Positions 25,071 through 34,735 of a DNA stretch of 64,000 nucleotides are shown piece by piece. The stretch is from an uncultured Bacteroidales bacterium (lineage in GTDB: Bacteria > Bacteroidota > Bacteroidia > Bacteroidales > UBA932), in contig CALUTT010000023.1 in the NCBI GenBank assembly GCA_944323775.1, forward strand, positions 62,001 through 126,000, given 5' to 3'. The notes below the pieces were generated by a model. The model worked only from the letters and a program-made list of their open reading frames with translations. It ran no database searches and was not told the origin of the DNA. The translations under genes and the position numbers were made by a program. How positions within the stretch are numbered: the first letter of the stretch is position 1; each line of letters opens with the position of its first letter.

Positions 25071-26923
25071 CCGACGGACAGAACATACAGGCACCCAGGA
25101 AGAACAGGGACAGGATAGGGATCGTTCTCTATCTGATATACCTTATTCTCATGGTCGCAAGTCTGGCCATAATTCTTCGCATAGTCCAGCTTCAGATTTT
25201 CTTCAGGCCGGACCCTCGCATCGAAAGCGTCCTCACACCCAAGACCACCGAACGGACGATAATCCCCAAGAGAGGGAACATATATGATTCCAAGGGCAGG
25301 CTGCTGGCAATCTCGAGTCCTGAATACCAGTTCTACATGGACTGCACTGTCATGAAGGAGGAGTTCAGCAAAAAGGATAATGCCGCGGAACTTGAAGCCG
25401 AGTGGCTGCAGGAAGCCAGGGAGCTTGCAAAGGGGTTCGCCGCCGAATTCAGAGACAAGTCGGCCGACGAATACTACAGAATCATACGCGACGGCCGCCG
25501 GAGAGGCAGGAAATACGTCAAGATAGGGCACGAAGTAGACCACAACGCCTACAAGAGAATAATGGAGCTTCCTCTCGCGCGGGACGGCCGCAACAGGGGC
25601 GGAGTAATAGCCGAGAGGGCCGACATCCGGCACTACCCTTACGGAACTCTGGCAAGGCGTACGATAGGTTTCGTCCGGAACAATGACTCGCAGGTCACCA
25701 ACACGCACATAGGCCTTGAAGGCAAGTTCGACTACATCCTCCACGGAACCGAAGGCAAGGAATACCTCAGAAGCACGGACCTCGGTACGGTAAGCAACTC
25801 TGACAGCAGCATTGTCAAGGCAAAAGACGGCAAAGACCTGTACACGACTCTTGACATAGACTACCAGCAGATTGCAGACTCGGCCCTTCGGGAGCAGATT
25901 CTGCCGGAAGACGACCTGGAGGGGGCCTGCCTGGTGCTGATGGAGACAAAGACGGGAGCCATAAGGGCAATGGTCAACCTGGTAAGGGGTCCGGAGGGAG
26001 AGTTCGGTGAATACCAGAACCTTGCAATCAGCCGGAAGGCGGAACCGGGATCAGTCTTCAAGACGGTGACGCTCATGTCAGTCCTTGACGACGGTTTCGT
26101 AAAGAGCCTTGAGGAAACACTGCCCGCCACCAACGGCCATGTCGAAGGCACGTCAATAAACGACAGCCATATCCGCGACTTCGCAAGACAGCATGACACT
26201 GACGAGATCTCTATACTTGACGGGTTCAAGATTTCGTCGAACTACGTGTTCGCCACACTTGCCGTAAAATACTACGGCAAGACAAAGACCTCCGACGGGA
26301 CAGAGAGATTCCTCTCCAACATTTACAACTACAAGCTCGGAGAGGCCTTCGACTTTGACCTGGACGGGCTCCAGACACCTACCATACCCAGTCCCAAGAC
26401 AAGATACTGGACAAACACCGACCTCGGCTCGATCGCTTACGGATACAGCACAGAGGAGACACCGCTCCACATACTGACTTTCTACAACGCGATAGCCAAC
26501 AAGGGCAAGATGATGAAACCGTATCTGGTGAACGGCCCGAGCATACTGAACTCCGCAATCTGCTCGAAAGCGGTGGCCGACACCATCACAAGAGCCCTGA
26601 TGGCCGTGACCGAGGACGGCACCGCCCGCAGGCTGCGCGGAGCCAAATGTACAGTCGCAGGCAAGACCGGGACCTCATTCGGCACCTTCCCGAACGGGAA
26701 GTATGTCGACGAAAACGGAAAGCGCAAGTATCAGGGCACCTTCGTGGGATTCTTCCCTGCAGAAGACCCGCAGTACAGCGTAATATGCATGGTGTACTCC
26801 AAGCCTACGGGAAAGAGTTTCCAGGGCGGAGGAATACCGGCCAGGGCGGTCAGGACGATGATAGACAAGATTTACAACATTGACCCTTATTTCCGCGACA
26901 GGATAAGGACGGGGAAAAGATGA
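25067..26923 (+). CDS. ftsI: Penicillin-binding protein FtsI (septal transpeptidase)
   Basis: A 618-residue class B PBP: one N-terminal membrane helix (residues about 20-42), the pedestal domain with IIPKRGNIYDSKGRLLA, and the transpeptidase domain. The catalytic motifs are SxxK at S329-K332 (PGSVFK), SxN at S390/S391-N392 (SSN) and KTGT at 533-536. It crosslinks septal peptidoglycan and pairs with the FtsW glycosyltransferase. The C-terminus lacks a PASTA domain. It is in the dcw position, between ftsL and murE. Confidence 0.95.
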   Translation: MTDGQNIQAPRKNRDRIGIVLYLIYLILMVASLAIILRIVQLQIFFRPDPRIESVLTPKTTERTIIPKRGNIYDSKGRLLAISSPEYQFYMDCTVMKEEFSKKDNAAELEAEWLQEARELAKGFAAEFRDKSADEYYRIIRDGRRRGRKYVKIGHEVDHNAYKRIMELPLARDGRNRGGVIAERADIRHYPYGTLARRTIGFVRNNDSQVTNTHIGLEGKFDYILHGTEGKEYLRSTDLGTVSNSDSSIVKAKDGKDLYTTLDIDYQQIADSALREQILPEDDLEGACLVLMETKTGAIRAMVNLVRGPEGEFGEYQNLAISRKAEPGSVFKTVTLMSVLDDGFVKSLEETLPATNGHVEGTSINDSHIRDFARQHDTDEISILDGFKISSNYVFATLAVKYYGKTKTSDGTERFLSNIYNYKLGEAFDFDLDGLQTPTIPSPKTRYWTNTDLGSIAYGYSTEETPLHILTFYNAIANKGKMMKPYLVNGPSILNSAICSKAVADTITRALMAVTEDGTARRLRGAKCTVAGKTGTSFGTFPNGKYVDENGKRKYQGTFVGFFPAEDPQYSVICMVYSKPTGKSFQGGGIPARAVRTMIDKIYNIDPYFRDRIRTGKR

Positions 26924-26930
26924 TCGGAAA

Positions 26931-28376
26931 ATGAAACTGAGAGAAATCATACGGGACTGCGGTGCAGTCAGCACAAGAGGAAGCCTGGACGTGGAAATCA
27001 GCTCCATATGCAATGATTCCCGCAAAGTCGTCCCGGGCAGCCTTTTCGTGGCTGTCACGGGGTGCGGGAATGACGCCCGCGCATATATACCCAAAGCCAT
27101 AGAGGCAGGAGCCGCAGCGGTAATGTGTGAAGGAGAGTGCCCGGAATTCAGCGGCACTTCCGTGACGGTAGCCGACAGCAGGCTGGCCGTGGCGATAGCC
27201 TCCGACAGGTTCTTCGGCCACCCCAGCAAAGACCTCAAGCTCGTCGGCATTACCGGAACAAACGGAAAGACGACCACTGTGACGCTGCTCTACAACCTTT
27301 TCAGAGCGCTCGGATACGAATGCGGACTGCTCTCTACAATAGCCAACTATGTAGGAGGGCGCCGCATCGAGACATCCAACACGACCTCGGACCCCGTAAC
27401 CATCAACTCCCTCATGAGAGAGATGGTGGACGCAGGATGCGAATACTGCTTCATGGAAGTCAGTTCGATAGGCCTTGACCAGAAAAAGGTCTGCGGCCTT
27501 GACTTCAACGTAGGCATTTTCTCGAATCTCACACATGACCACCTGGACTACCACGGCACGTTCGACGCCTATCTGAAGTGCAAGAAAAGCTTCTTCGACT
27601 CGCTCGGACCCGGCACTTTTGCCATAACGAACGCCGATGACAGGAACGGGATGGTGATGGTCCAGAATACCAGGGCACAGGTCGTGACATACTCCTGCCG
27701 CAAGGCTGCCGACCACAAGTGCCGCATTGTCGAGGAAAGTTTCGAGGGGATGCTGCTCAACATCGACGGGAGCGAAGTATGGACCAGGCTCATAGGAGCA
27801 CACAACGCATACAACCTGCTTGCCATATACACGGCAGCCCTGTGCCTAGGAGCCGGGAAGGAAGAGACGCTACTGGCATTGTCGGCCCTCAGACCTGCTG
27901 AAGGCAGGCTCGAGACCCTGCATGGGCCAAGGGGGCTCAATGTCGTCATAGACTATGCCCATACTCCTGATGCACTGGAGAATGTCCTCAACACTCTCAG
28001 GGACGTTGCACCGGGCAACATGCTAGTTTGCGTGTTCGGCTGCGGAGGAGACCGTGACAGGACCAAGAGGCCGGAAATGGGGCAGGTCGCAGGCAGGCTG
28101 GCCGACAGGATATTCCTCACTTCCGACAACAGCCGCAGCGAGAACCCGGACAGCATCATAGCCGACATCAAGGCTGGGATGGATACTGAGATGCTCGCAA
28201 AGACCATCTGCATTACCGACAGAAAAGAGGCGATACGCGCTGCGCTGACCCTCTCTCCGGAGGGGTCCACGGTGCTGCTTGCCGGCAAGGGACATGAGAA
28301 ATACCAGATAACAGGATCCGAGAAAAGGCATTTCGATGAAAGGGAAATAGTGGAGGAAGTATTCAAATCGATCTAG
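26931..28376 (+). CDS. murE: UDP-MurNAc-tripeptide synthetase MurE
   Basis: A 481-residue Mur ligase: ATP-binding GITGTNGKTTTV, the carbamylated-lysine region and substrate segment SNTTSDPVTIN, FSNLTHDHLDYHGTF, and the C-terminal VFGCGGDRDRTKRPEMG. The amino-acid selecting motif is TSDNSRSENP; the Arg that reads meso-diaminopimelate is kept although DNPR is DNSR here. It therefore most likely adds meso-DAP to UDP-MurNAc-L-Ala-D-Glu. It lies 7 nt after ftsI. Confidence 0.95.
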   Translation: MKLREIIRDCGAVSTRGSLDVEISSICNDSRKVVPGSLFVAVTGCGNDARAYIPKAIEAGAAAVMCEGECPEFSGTSVTVADSRLAVAIASDRFFGHPSKDLKLVGITGTNGKTTTVTLLYNLFRALGYECGLLSTIANYVGGRRIETSNTTSDPVTINSLMREMVDAGCEYCFMEVSSIGLDQKKVCGLDFNVGIFSNLTHDHLDYHGTFDAYLKCKKSFFDSLGPGTFAITNADDRNGMVMVQNTRAQVVTYSCRKAADHKCRIVEESFEGMLLNIDGSEVWTRLIGAHNAYNLLAIYTAALCLGAGKEETLLALSALRPAEGRLETLHGPRGLNVVIDYAHTPDALENVLNTLRDVAPGNMLVCVFGCGGDRDRTKRPEMGQVAGRLADRIFLTSDNSRSENPDSIIADIKAGMDTEMLAKTICITDRKEAIRAALTLSPEGSTVLLAGKGHEKYQITGSEKRHFDEREIVEEVFKSI

Positions 28377-28380
28377 GAAT

Positions 28381-29538
28381 ATGCTGTACCATCTGACACA
28401 CTGGCTCGAGAACCTGGGAATCAACCTCCCGGGATCGGGTCTGATGAACTATCTTTCGTTCAGGGCTATGCTGGCTGCAGTGATAAGCATGGCCATAGCA
28501 TTCATCGCAGGAAGGGCGATAATCTCTCTTCTTGCCCGCAAGCAGATTGGAGAGACGATAAGGGACCTCGGGCTCGAGGGGCAGATGCAGAAGAAAGGCA
28601 CCCCGACCATGGGAGGAATCATCATCATCGCATCGGTCGTGGGCTCGGCGCTGCTGGTCTGCAGGCTCGACAACATCTATATCCTGCTTCTGCTTCTCAC
28701 CACGCTCTGGTGCGGAGCAATCGGGTTCGTCGATGACTATATCAAGGTCTTCAGACACAACAAGGAGGGCATGAGCCCGAAGGCGAAGCTGTTTCTCCAG
28801 TTCGGGCTGGGACTTATAATCGCGCTGACGGTATGCTTCAGCCCCGAGATAAGGTCAGACAAGCTGGTGACGACTATTCCCTTCGTCAAGGCTCATGAGT
28901 TCGACTACTCGTGGCTTTCGTTCTTCGGAGGCCAGTTCGGTGTCTACTGTTCATGGCTGATATACATGGTCATGATCATCGTCGTGATCCTCGCATGTTC
29001 CAACGGCACCAACCTGACGGACGGGATGGACGGCCTGGCCGCCGGCACGTCGGCAATAGTCGGAGTCGTGCTCGGAATCATGGCATGGCTGAGCGGAGAC
29101 GCCCTGAACGCAGCCTACCTGAACATCATGCACATACCGGGCACCGGAGAGGTGGCAGTCTACATGGCCGCCTTCGTCGGAGCATTGCTCGGATTCCTGT
29201 GGTACAACACTTTCCCGGCACAGGTCTTCATGGGTGACACCGGAAGCCTGACAATAGGAGGAGTGATAGGCGTATGCGCGGTGCTGATACGCAAGGAACT
29301 GCTGCTGCCGATTCTCTGCGGAATCTTCCTGATGGAGACATTGTCGGTAATTATCCAGAAAAGCTGGTTCAAATACACAAAACGCAAGTACGGGCAGGGC
29401 CGCAGGGTGTTCCTGATGGCACCCCTGCATCACCATTTCCAGAAACAGGGAATTCCCGAGCCGCGTATAGTGACACGCTTCTGGATTGTAGGAATAATAT
29501 TGGCCGTAGGGACGCTTGCCCTGCTTAAAATCAGATAG
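28381..29538 (+). CDS. mraY: Phospho-MurNAc-pentapeptide transferase MraY
   Basis: A 385-residue integral membrane enzyme with about ten helices. Signature segments are KKGTPTMGGIIII, GFVDDYIKVFRHNKEGMSPKAKL (catalytic Asp pair), NGTNLTDGMDGLAAGTSAI and APLHHHFQKQG. It transfers phospho-MurNAc-pentapeptide to undecaprenyl phosphate to make lipid I. It follows murE by 4 nt. Confidence 0.96.
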   Translation: MLYHLTHWLENLGINLPGSGLMNYLSFRAMLAAVISMAIAFIAGRAIISLLARKQIGETIRDLGLEGQMQKKGTPTMGGIIIIASVVGSALLVCRLDNIYILLLLLTTLWCGAIGFVDDYIKVFRHNKEGMSPKAKLFLQFGLGLIIALTVCFSPEIRSDKLVTTIPFVKAHEFDYSWLSFFGGQFGVYCSWLIYMVMIIVVILACSNGTNLTDGMDGLAAGTSAIVGVVLGIMAWLSGDALNAAYLNIMHIPGTGEVAVYMAAFVGALLGFLWYNTFPAQVFMGDTGSLTIGGVIGVCAVLIRKELLLPILCGIFLMETLSVIIQKSWFKYTKRKYGQGRRVFLMAPLHHHFQKQGIPEPRIVTRFWIVGIILAVGTLALLKIR

Positions 29539-29541
29539 AAA

Positions 29542-30882
29542 ATGGCTAGAACTGTAGTTTTGGGAGGTGGCGAGAGCGGAGTAGGCTCCGCGGTACTCGC
29601 AAAGACAAGGGGTTTTGACGTCTTCCTGTCAGACAGCGGAAAGATCAGACAGGAGTATGCAGACGTACTGAAGAAATGGGAGATCCCGTTCGAGGAGGGC
29701 GGCCACACGATGGAAAGGCTGCTCAACGCAGACGAGGTCATAAAAAGTCCGGGTATTCCCAGGACGGCCGAGGTGGTTCGCAGCATCAGCGAAGCCGGCA
29801 TCCCGATAATATCGGAGATAGAGTTTGCAGGCCGGTACGACACGGCCAAGAAGATCTGCGTGACCGGATCCAACGGAAAGACGACGACGACATCGCTGAT
29901 ATACCACCTGCTCAGGGAGGCCGGGCTGAACGTCGGCCTCGGAGGGAACATCGGCCAGAGCTACGCCATGCAGGTAGCCACCAGCAAACATGACTACTAC
30001 GTGCTTGAAATCAGCAGTTTCCAGCTCGACGACACATACACGTTCCGTCCGGACATCGCGATAATCACCAACATCACGCCCGACCATCTGGACCGCTACG
30101 ACCACAAGCTGGAGAATTACGTGATGGCAAAGTTCCGCATAGCCAGAAACCTGCGGCCGGAAGACTGTTTCATATTCGACTCTGACGATGCAATCACCGT
30201 AGGACACCTTCAGAACATAGTGCTGAAGGCGAAGATGCTGCCGTTCAGCCAGGAGAAGGAACTCGCCCAGGGAGCCTTCCTCTCCGGCGACAGGATCATG
30301 GTGCGTTACGAGGACCAGCAGACCGAAATTTTCCTCAGGGAGCTCTCTCTGAGCGGCAAACACAATATCTACAATTCCATGGCGGCCGCAATAGCGGCGA
30401 AGGCGACAGGCATCAGCGATGATGTGATCAGGCACAGCCTCAAGACCTTCGCTCCAGTGGAACACAGGCTTGAGCCGGTCCTGACAATAGGCGGTGTCCT
30501 GTACATCAATGATTCCAAGGCGACCAACGTGGATGCCGCATGGTATGCGCTCGAATGCCAGACCAGGCCCGTGGTATGGATCGTCGGTGGCACAGACAAG
30601 GGCAACGACTACTCCGTACTCGACACTCTGGTAAGAAACAAGGTGAAAGCTATCGTCTGCCTCGGGAAGGACAACGCAAAAATCCATGCAGCATTCGAAG
30701 GAATCGTGGGCAAGGGGCGCATATGCGATACCCTGTCAGCTGCGAATGCGGTGAAGGCAGCCTCCGAATTTGCCGAAAGCGGCGACGTGGTGCTGCTCAG
30801 CCCGTGCTGCGCAAGTTTCGACCTTTTCAAGAATTACGAAGACAGGGGCACACAGTTCAAACAGGCGGTGAGAAGGCTTTAG
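29542..30882 (+). CDS. murD: UDP-MurNAc-L-Ala:D-Glu ligase MurD
   Basis: A 446-residue Mur ligase: N-terminal Rossmann start VVLGGGESGVGSAVLA, P-loop VTGSNGKTTTTS, ITPDHLDRYDHKLENYVMAK, HNIYNSMAA, NDSKATNVDAAWYAL, and a C-terminal LSPCCASFDLFKNYEDRG, all typical of MurD. It adds D-glutamate to UDP-MurNAc-L-alanine. It lies 3 nt after mraY. Confidence 0.96.
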   Translation: MARTVVLGGGESGVGSAVLAKTRGFDVFLSDSGKIRQEYADVLKKWEIPFEEGGHTMERLLNADEVIKSPGIPRTAEVVRSISEAGIPIISEIEFAGRYDTAKKICVTGSNGKTTTTSLIYHLLREAGLNVGLGGNIGQSYAMQVATSKHDYYVLEISSFQLDDTYTFRPDIAIITNITPDHLDRYDHKLENYVMAKFRIARNLRPEDCFIFDSDDAITVGHLQNIVLKAKMLPFSQEKELAQGAFLSGDRIMVRYEDQQTEIFLRELSLSGKHNIYNSMAAAIAAKATGISDDVIRHSLKTFAPVEHRLEPVLTIGGVLYINDSKATNVDAAWYALECQTRPVVWIVGGTDKGNDYSVLDTLVRNKVKAIVCLGKDNAKIHAAFEGIVGKGRICDTLSAANAVKAASEFAESGDVVLLSPCCASFDLFKNYEDRGTQFKQAVRRL

Positions 30883-30889
30883 GAAGACC

Positions 30890-32245
30890 ATGGCGACAAG
30901 GAAAAAGACATTCTGGACATTTGCAGACCGCTTCGAGGGAGACAAGGTGGTATGGATCATACTGCTGATGCTCTGCCTCCTGTCGATCGTGTGCATGTTC
31001 TCGTCGTCTTCAAGACTGCTCGATGACGGGATGAGCCGACTTGACATCGTCAAAGAACAGTTCTTCACGGTACTCGCCGGACTTGCCGTCGTTATCTTCC
31101 TGTACAACGTAAAGAACATAAAGTGGTTCCGGATCGCAGGCGCTCTCGGGTTCCCCTTCAGCCTGCTGCTTCTCGTCCTGCTGGACGCAAGAGTCCACCT
31201 CCCGTTCCTCAGGGCGATAGAGCTGAACGGAGCGTACAGGATACTACTGGTAGAAGGCATACAGATACACGTGTTCGAGGTTGTCAAGGTCGCGATGGTT
31301 ATATATCTCGCCTGGGCAATTGACGCTCAGAAGCGCGGAGCACTCCCCTTCCTGAAGAACATCGGAGGAGAATGGCAGAAGATTCTGTTCATATATCTCC
31401 CGTTCATTCTGACATTCGTGCTGATATTGCCCGGAAGCAACTCCAGCGCCCTGTTCATAGGACTCGTCATGTACATCGTGATACTGCTCGGCGGAGGGAA
31501 CATGCGCGACATGCTTATACTCGCAGCCGCCGGAGTGGCGGCGCTGATGCTGTGTTTCGGCGTCTACAAGCTCTCTGACGGGAAGTACCTCCAACGTATC
31601 GGCACCGGAATATCAAGAGTCTTCGAGCACGAAGACTGGGAGCAGAAACTGCTTGACTCCAGGAAAGGGACACTGGAATACCAGGAAGCGCTGGATGCAA
31701 TCCGCCAGCCGTATGCGGCACGGATAGCAGTGCATGAAGGCGGCCTGAAGGGGAAGGGACCGGGACAGAGCACCCAGAGATACGTGGTCCCGGACATATC
31801 CGAAGACTACATCTACAGTTTCATTATCGAGGAATACGGTCTGCTGGGAGGTATACTGGTTATAATGCTGTACCTTTCCCTGCTCTCGCGAGGTTCGATA
31901 ATAGTCAGGAACTGCGGGAAGGACAATTTTGCGAAGATTACGGTCGCGGGACTGTGCATACTCATCTCCGGTCAGGCGTTCCTCCACATGTTCGTGAATG
32001 CTGACATAGGGCCCATGACAGGACAGACTCTTCCTCTTATCAGCCACGGCACAAGCGCTTTCCTGTGCTTCAGCGCAGCCTTCGGCATAATACTCTCGTT
32101 CAGCAGGATGGCGGCGAGGAGAATAGAAAAGGAAACGCGCGAGGCTGTCCCGCTGTCAGGGACAAGGGACGACGTCAGGGACAGGCTCGACGACCTCGAT
32201 GAATATGAATCCGGAAAAAGTTCAGAAAATGACTATGGAATATAG
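30890..32245 (+). CDS. ftsW: Septal peptidoglycan glycosyltransferase FtsW
   Basis: A 451-residue SEDS protein with about ten membrane helices. Recognisable are the YLAWAIDAQKRGA segment, LILPGSNSSALFIGLVMYIV, the periplasmic loop with GGLKGKGPGQSTQRYVVPDISEDYIYSFIIEEYGLLGG in pieces, and GQTLPLISHGTSAFL at the C-terminus. It polymerises lipid II at the septum with FtsI. The 3' end overlaps the start of murG. Confidence 0.95.
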   Translation: MATRKKTFWTFADRFEGDKVVWIILLMLCLLSIVCMFSSSSRLLDDGMSRLDIVKEQFFTVLAGLAVVIFLYNVKNIKWFRIAGALGFPFSLLLLVLLDARVHLPFLRAIELNGAYRILLVEGIQIHVFEVVKVAMVIYLAWAIDAQKRGALPFLKNIGGEWQKILFIYLPFILTFVLILPGSNSSALFIGLVMYIVILLGGGNMRDMLILAAAGVAALMLCFGVYKLSDGKYLQRIGTGISRVFEHEDWEQKLLDSRKGTLEYQEALDAIRQPYAARIAVHEGGLKGKGPGQSTQRYVVPDISEDYIYSFIIEEYGLLGGILVIMLYLSLLSRGSIIVRNCGKDNFAKITVAGLCILISGQAFLHMFVNADIGPMTGQTLPLISHGTSAFLCFSAAFGIILSFSRMAARRIEKETREAVPLSGTRDDVRDRLDDLDEYESGKSSENDYGI

Positions 32246-33365
32246 GAAATTGAAAGTGATCATCAGCGGCGGCGGAACGGGCGGACATATCTTTCCGGCC
32301 ATATCCATCGCCGACGAGCTGAAAGGCAGGAACAAGGACAGCGAGATACTCTTCGTCGGAGCGGAAGGCCGGATGGAAATGGAAAAGGTACCGGCTGCAG
32401 GCTACAGGATAATCGGGCTTCCCGTCGCCGGCCTGAGGAGAGGCATGTCCTCGTCGGACATCCTGCATAACCTCCGTGTGCCGTTCATGGTCATGTCAAG
32501 TCTCAGAAAGGCGAGCCGGATCATCAGGCAGACCAGGCCGGACATAGTCATAGGAGTCGGAGGATATGCAAGCGCTCCGATGTTGTGGCAGGCCGCACGC
32601 AAAGGCATACCGACCCTGATACAGGAGCAGAACGGATTTGCCGGTCTGACCAACAAGATACTGTCCAGACGCGTAGACGTAATCTGCGTCGCCTATGAAG
32701 GGATGCAGAAGTTTTTCCCGGCCGGGAAGATCGTGTTCACAGGCAATCCGATCCGGGCGGACATCCATCCATACGGGCCGGACGAGAGACAGGAGGGACT
32801 GGCTTATTATGGCTTCAAGCCCGGAATGCGCCAGCTGCTCGTAGTTGGAGGCAGCCTGGGCTGCCGCACGCTGAACAATGCCATGATGTCCTGGATCGAG
32901 GCAGGATGCCCGGGAGGAGATGACGTGCAGGTTCTGTGGCAGTGCGGCAGATTCTACAGGGAAGAGGTTGACGCCTTCATGCAGAAACACCCCTGCCCCA
33001 ACATCCGGTATGACAGTTTCATATCCAGGATGGACCTCGCCTACGCGCTTGCCGATGTCGTGATCAGCCGTTCCGGCGCCTCATCCATATCCGAGATCTG
33101 CGCAGCCCGGAAGGCAGCCGTGTTCGTGCCGTCGCCAAACGTGGCTGAAGACCACCAGACACACAATGCAATGGCTCTGGTCAGGCATGATGCCGCTCTG
33201 ATGGTCAAGGATTCTCTCGCCGGAACGGAACTGATGCCGGCCGCTCTTTCTCTGCTTCACGACAAAGACAGAATACGCAGCATCGAAGAGCACGTCGCCC
33301 CTCTTGCACGTCAGGACGCGGCCGCAAGCATAGCCGACGAAGTCTACAGACTCATACAACGATAA
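32229..33365 (+). CDS. murG: Lipid II synthase MurG
   Basis: A 378-residue GT28 glycosyltransferase with KVIISGGGTGGHIFPAISIA near the N-terminus, VGVGGYASAPMLWQA, IQEQNGFAGLTNKIL, VVGGSLGCRTLN and the C-terminal SRSGASSISEICAARKAAVFVPSP. It adds GlcNAc to lipid I on the cytoplasmic face. Starts at 32229 or 32235 are both possible inside the ftsW 3' end; the longer is listed. Confidence 0.95.
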   Translation: MTMEYRKLKVIISGGGTGGHIFPAISIADELKGRNKDSEILFVGAEGRMEMEKVPAAGYRIIGLPVAGLRRGMSSSDILHNLRVPFMVMSSLRKASRIIRQTRPDIVIGVGGYASAPMLWQAARKGIPTLIQEQNGFAGLTNKILSRRVDVICVAYEGMQKFFPAGKIVFTGNPIRADIHPYGPDERQEGLAYYGFKPGMRQLLVVGGSLGCRTLNNAMMSWIEAGCPGGDDVQVLWQCGRFYREEVDAFMQKHPCPNIRYDSFISRMDLAYALADVVISRSGASSISEICAARKAAVFVPSPNVAEDHQTHNAMALVRHDAALMVKDSLAGTELMPAALSLLHDKDRIRSIEEHVAPLARQDAAASIADEVYRLIQR

Positions 33366-33375
33366 AGGAGACGAT

Positions 33376-34728
33376 ATGAAATACAGCAACGTATATTTTA
33401 TTGGAATAGGCGGAATAGGCATGAGCGCCATAGCAAGGTTCTGCAAACTGAAGGGAGCATCGGTAAGCGGCTATGACAGGACACCCTCAGACCTCACCGC
33501 CGCCCTGGAAAAGGAAGGCATCCCTGTCCATTACGAAGACAGGCCCGACCTCCTTCCCGAAGACACGGCCGACACCCTGGTAATATACACACCGGCCGTA
33601 CCGGACGACTTTTCAGAACTGAAGACAGCACGTCAGAAAGGATACAAAGTCATCAAGCGGGCCATGATGCTCGGAGAACTCACAAAGGGGGAAAGCTGCC
33701 TGGCCGTCGCAGGAACCCACGGAAAGACTACGACATCCACACTCGTGGCCCACATGCTTACGGAAAGCGGGCTTGGCTGTTCGGCCTTTCTCGGCGGGAT
33801 TTCGCGGAACTACGGGACCAACATGCTCGTCAGCGACATCCCGACCGTGGTCGTCGAGGCTGACGAATTCGACCGTTCCTTTCTCCAGCTTCATCCCAGC
33901 ATTGCGGCGATAACGGCCATGGACGCTGACCACCTCGACATATACGGGGATCTGGAACACGTACAGCAGGCATACAGGGAATTCGCGTCACAGGTGAGCG
34001 AGACTCTGATCATCAAGCACGGTCTCCCGATCACCAGCGAAGAAGTCAGTGCAAAGATATTCACCTACCACTTTGACAATCCGGCCGCCGACTTCCATAG
34101 CGCCAACCTCAGACTTTCACCGGACGGGCACTATACTTACGACCTGGTATATCCCGGAGGGGTGCTCAGCGACATCAGGGTAGGCGCGATCGGCTGGGTC
34201 AACGTCGAAAACAGCATCGCCGCAGCGGCGATATGCCTCTGCTACGGGCTTGACGCCCAGAAGGCAAGGCACGCGATAGGCAGTTTCCAGGGCGTGAAGA
34301 GAAGGCTCGAGGTACATGTGAACAAGCCCGGGATATGCTACATCGATGACTATGCCCACCATCCCAAAGAACTGCAGAGCGCCATCTCGTCTGTCAGGCA
34401 GATTTTCCCGGGGAGGAAGATATGCGGAATATTCCAGCCGCACCTCTATACCAGGACCAGGGACTTTGCAGGCGAGTTCGCCTCGGTCCTCGGGGCTCTC
34501 GACAAGCTGATCCTGCTTGACATCTATCCGGCGAGGGAGCAGCCTATACCTGGCGTAAGTTCGGAACTGATTTTCAAGGACACTGACTGCAAGGAAAAGG
34601 TCCTGCTGCACAGGGACCAGCTTATGGATTACCTCAAGGATGAGCCCGTAGATGTCCTGCTGACACTCGGGGCCGGCGACATAGACAGATTTGTCCCTGA
34701 GATCACCGCACTTCTGGAAAACCGCTGA
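33376..34728 (+). CDS. murC: UDP-MurNAc:L-Ala ligase MurC
   Basis: A 450-residue Mur ligase: N-terminal VYFIGIGGIGMSAIARF, P-loop VAGTHGKTTTSTLVAHML, VVEADEFDRSFLQLHP, MDADHLDIYGDLEHV, DDYAHHPKELQSAI and FQPHLYTRTRDF. It joins L-alanine to UDP-MurNAc, the first step of the peptide stem. A Shine-Dalgarno-like AAGGAG lies 5 nt before the ATG. Confidence 0.96.
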   Translation: MKYSNVYFIGIGGIGMSAIARFCKLKGASVSGYDRTPSDLTAALEKEGIPVHYEDRPDLLPEDTADTLVIYTPAVPDDFSELKTARQKGYKVIKRAMMLGELTKGESCLAVAGTHGKTTTSTLVAHMLTESGLGCSAFLGGISRNYGTNMLVSDIPTVVVEADEFDRSFLQLHPSIAAITAMDADHLDIYGDLEHVQQAYREFASQVSETLIIKHGLPITSEEVSAKIFTYHFDNPAADFHSANLRLSPDGHYTYDLVYPGGVLSDIRVGAIGWVNVENSIAAAAICLCYGLDAQKARHAIGSFQGVKRRLEVHVNKPGICYIDDYAHHPKELQSAISSVRQIFPGRKICGIFQPHLYTRTRDFAGEFASVLGALDKLILLDIYPAREQPIPGVSSELIFKDTDCKEKVLLHRDQLMDYLKDEPVDVLLTLGAGDIDRFVPEITALLENR

Positions 34729-34735
34729 CGCAGCC

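Noticed and set aside
24671..25744. 357-residue minus-strand ORF over ftsL-ftsI
   Set aside because: Antisense to two overlapping, conserved dcw genes; no family features.
29629..30687. 352-residue minus-strand ORF inside murD
   Set aside because: Antisense to an unmistakable MurD; arises from GC-rich codon bias.
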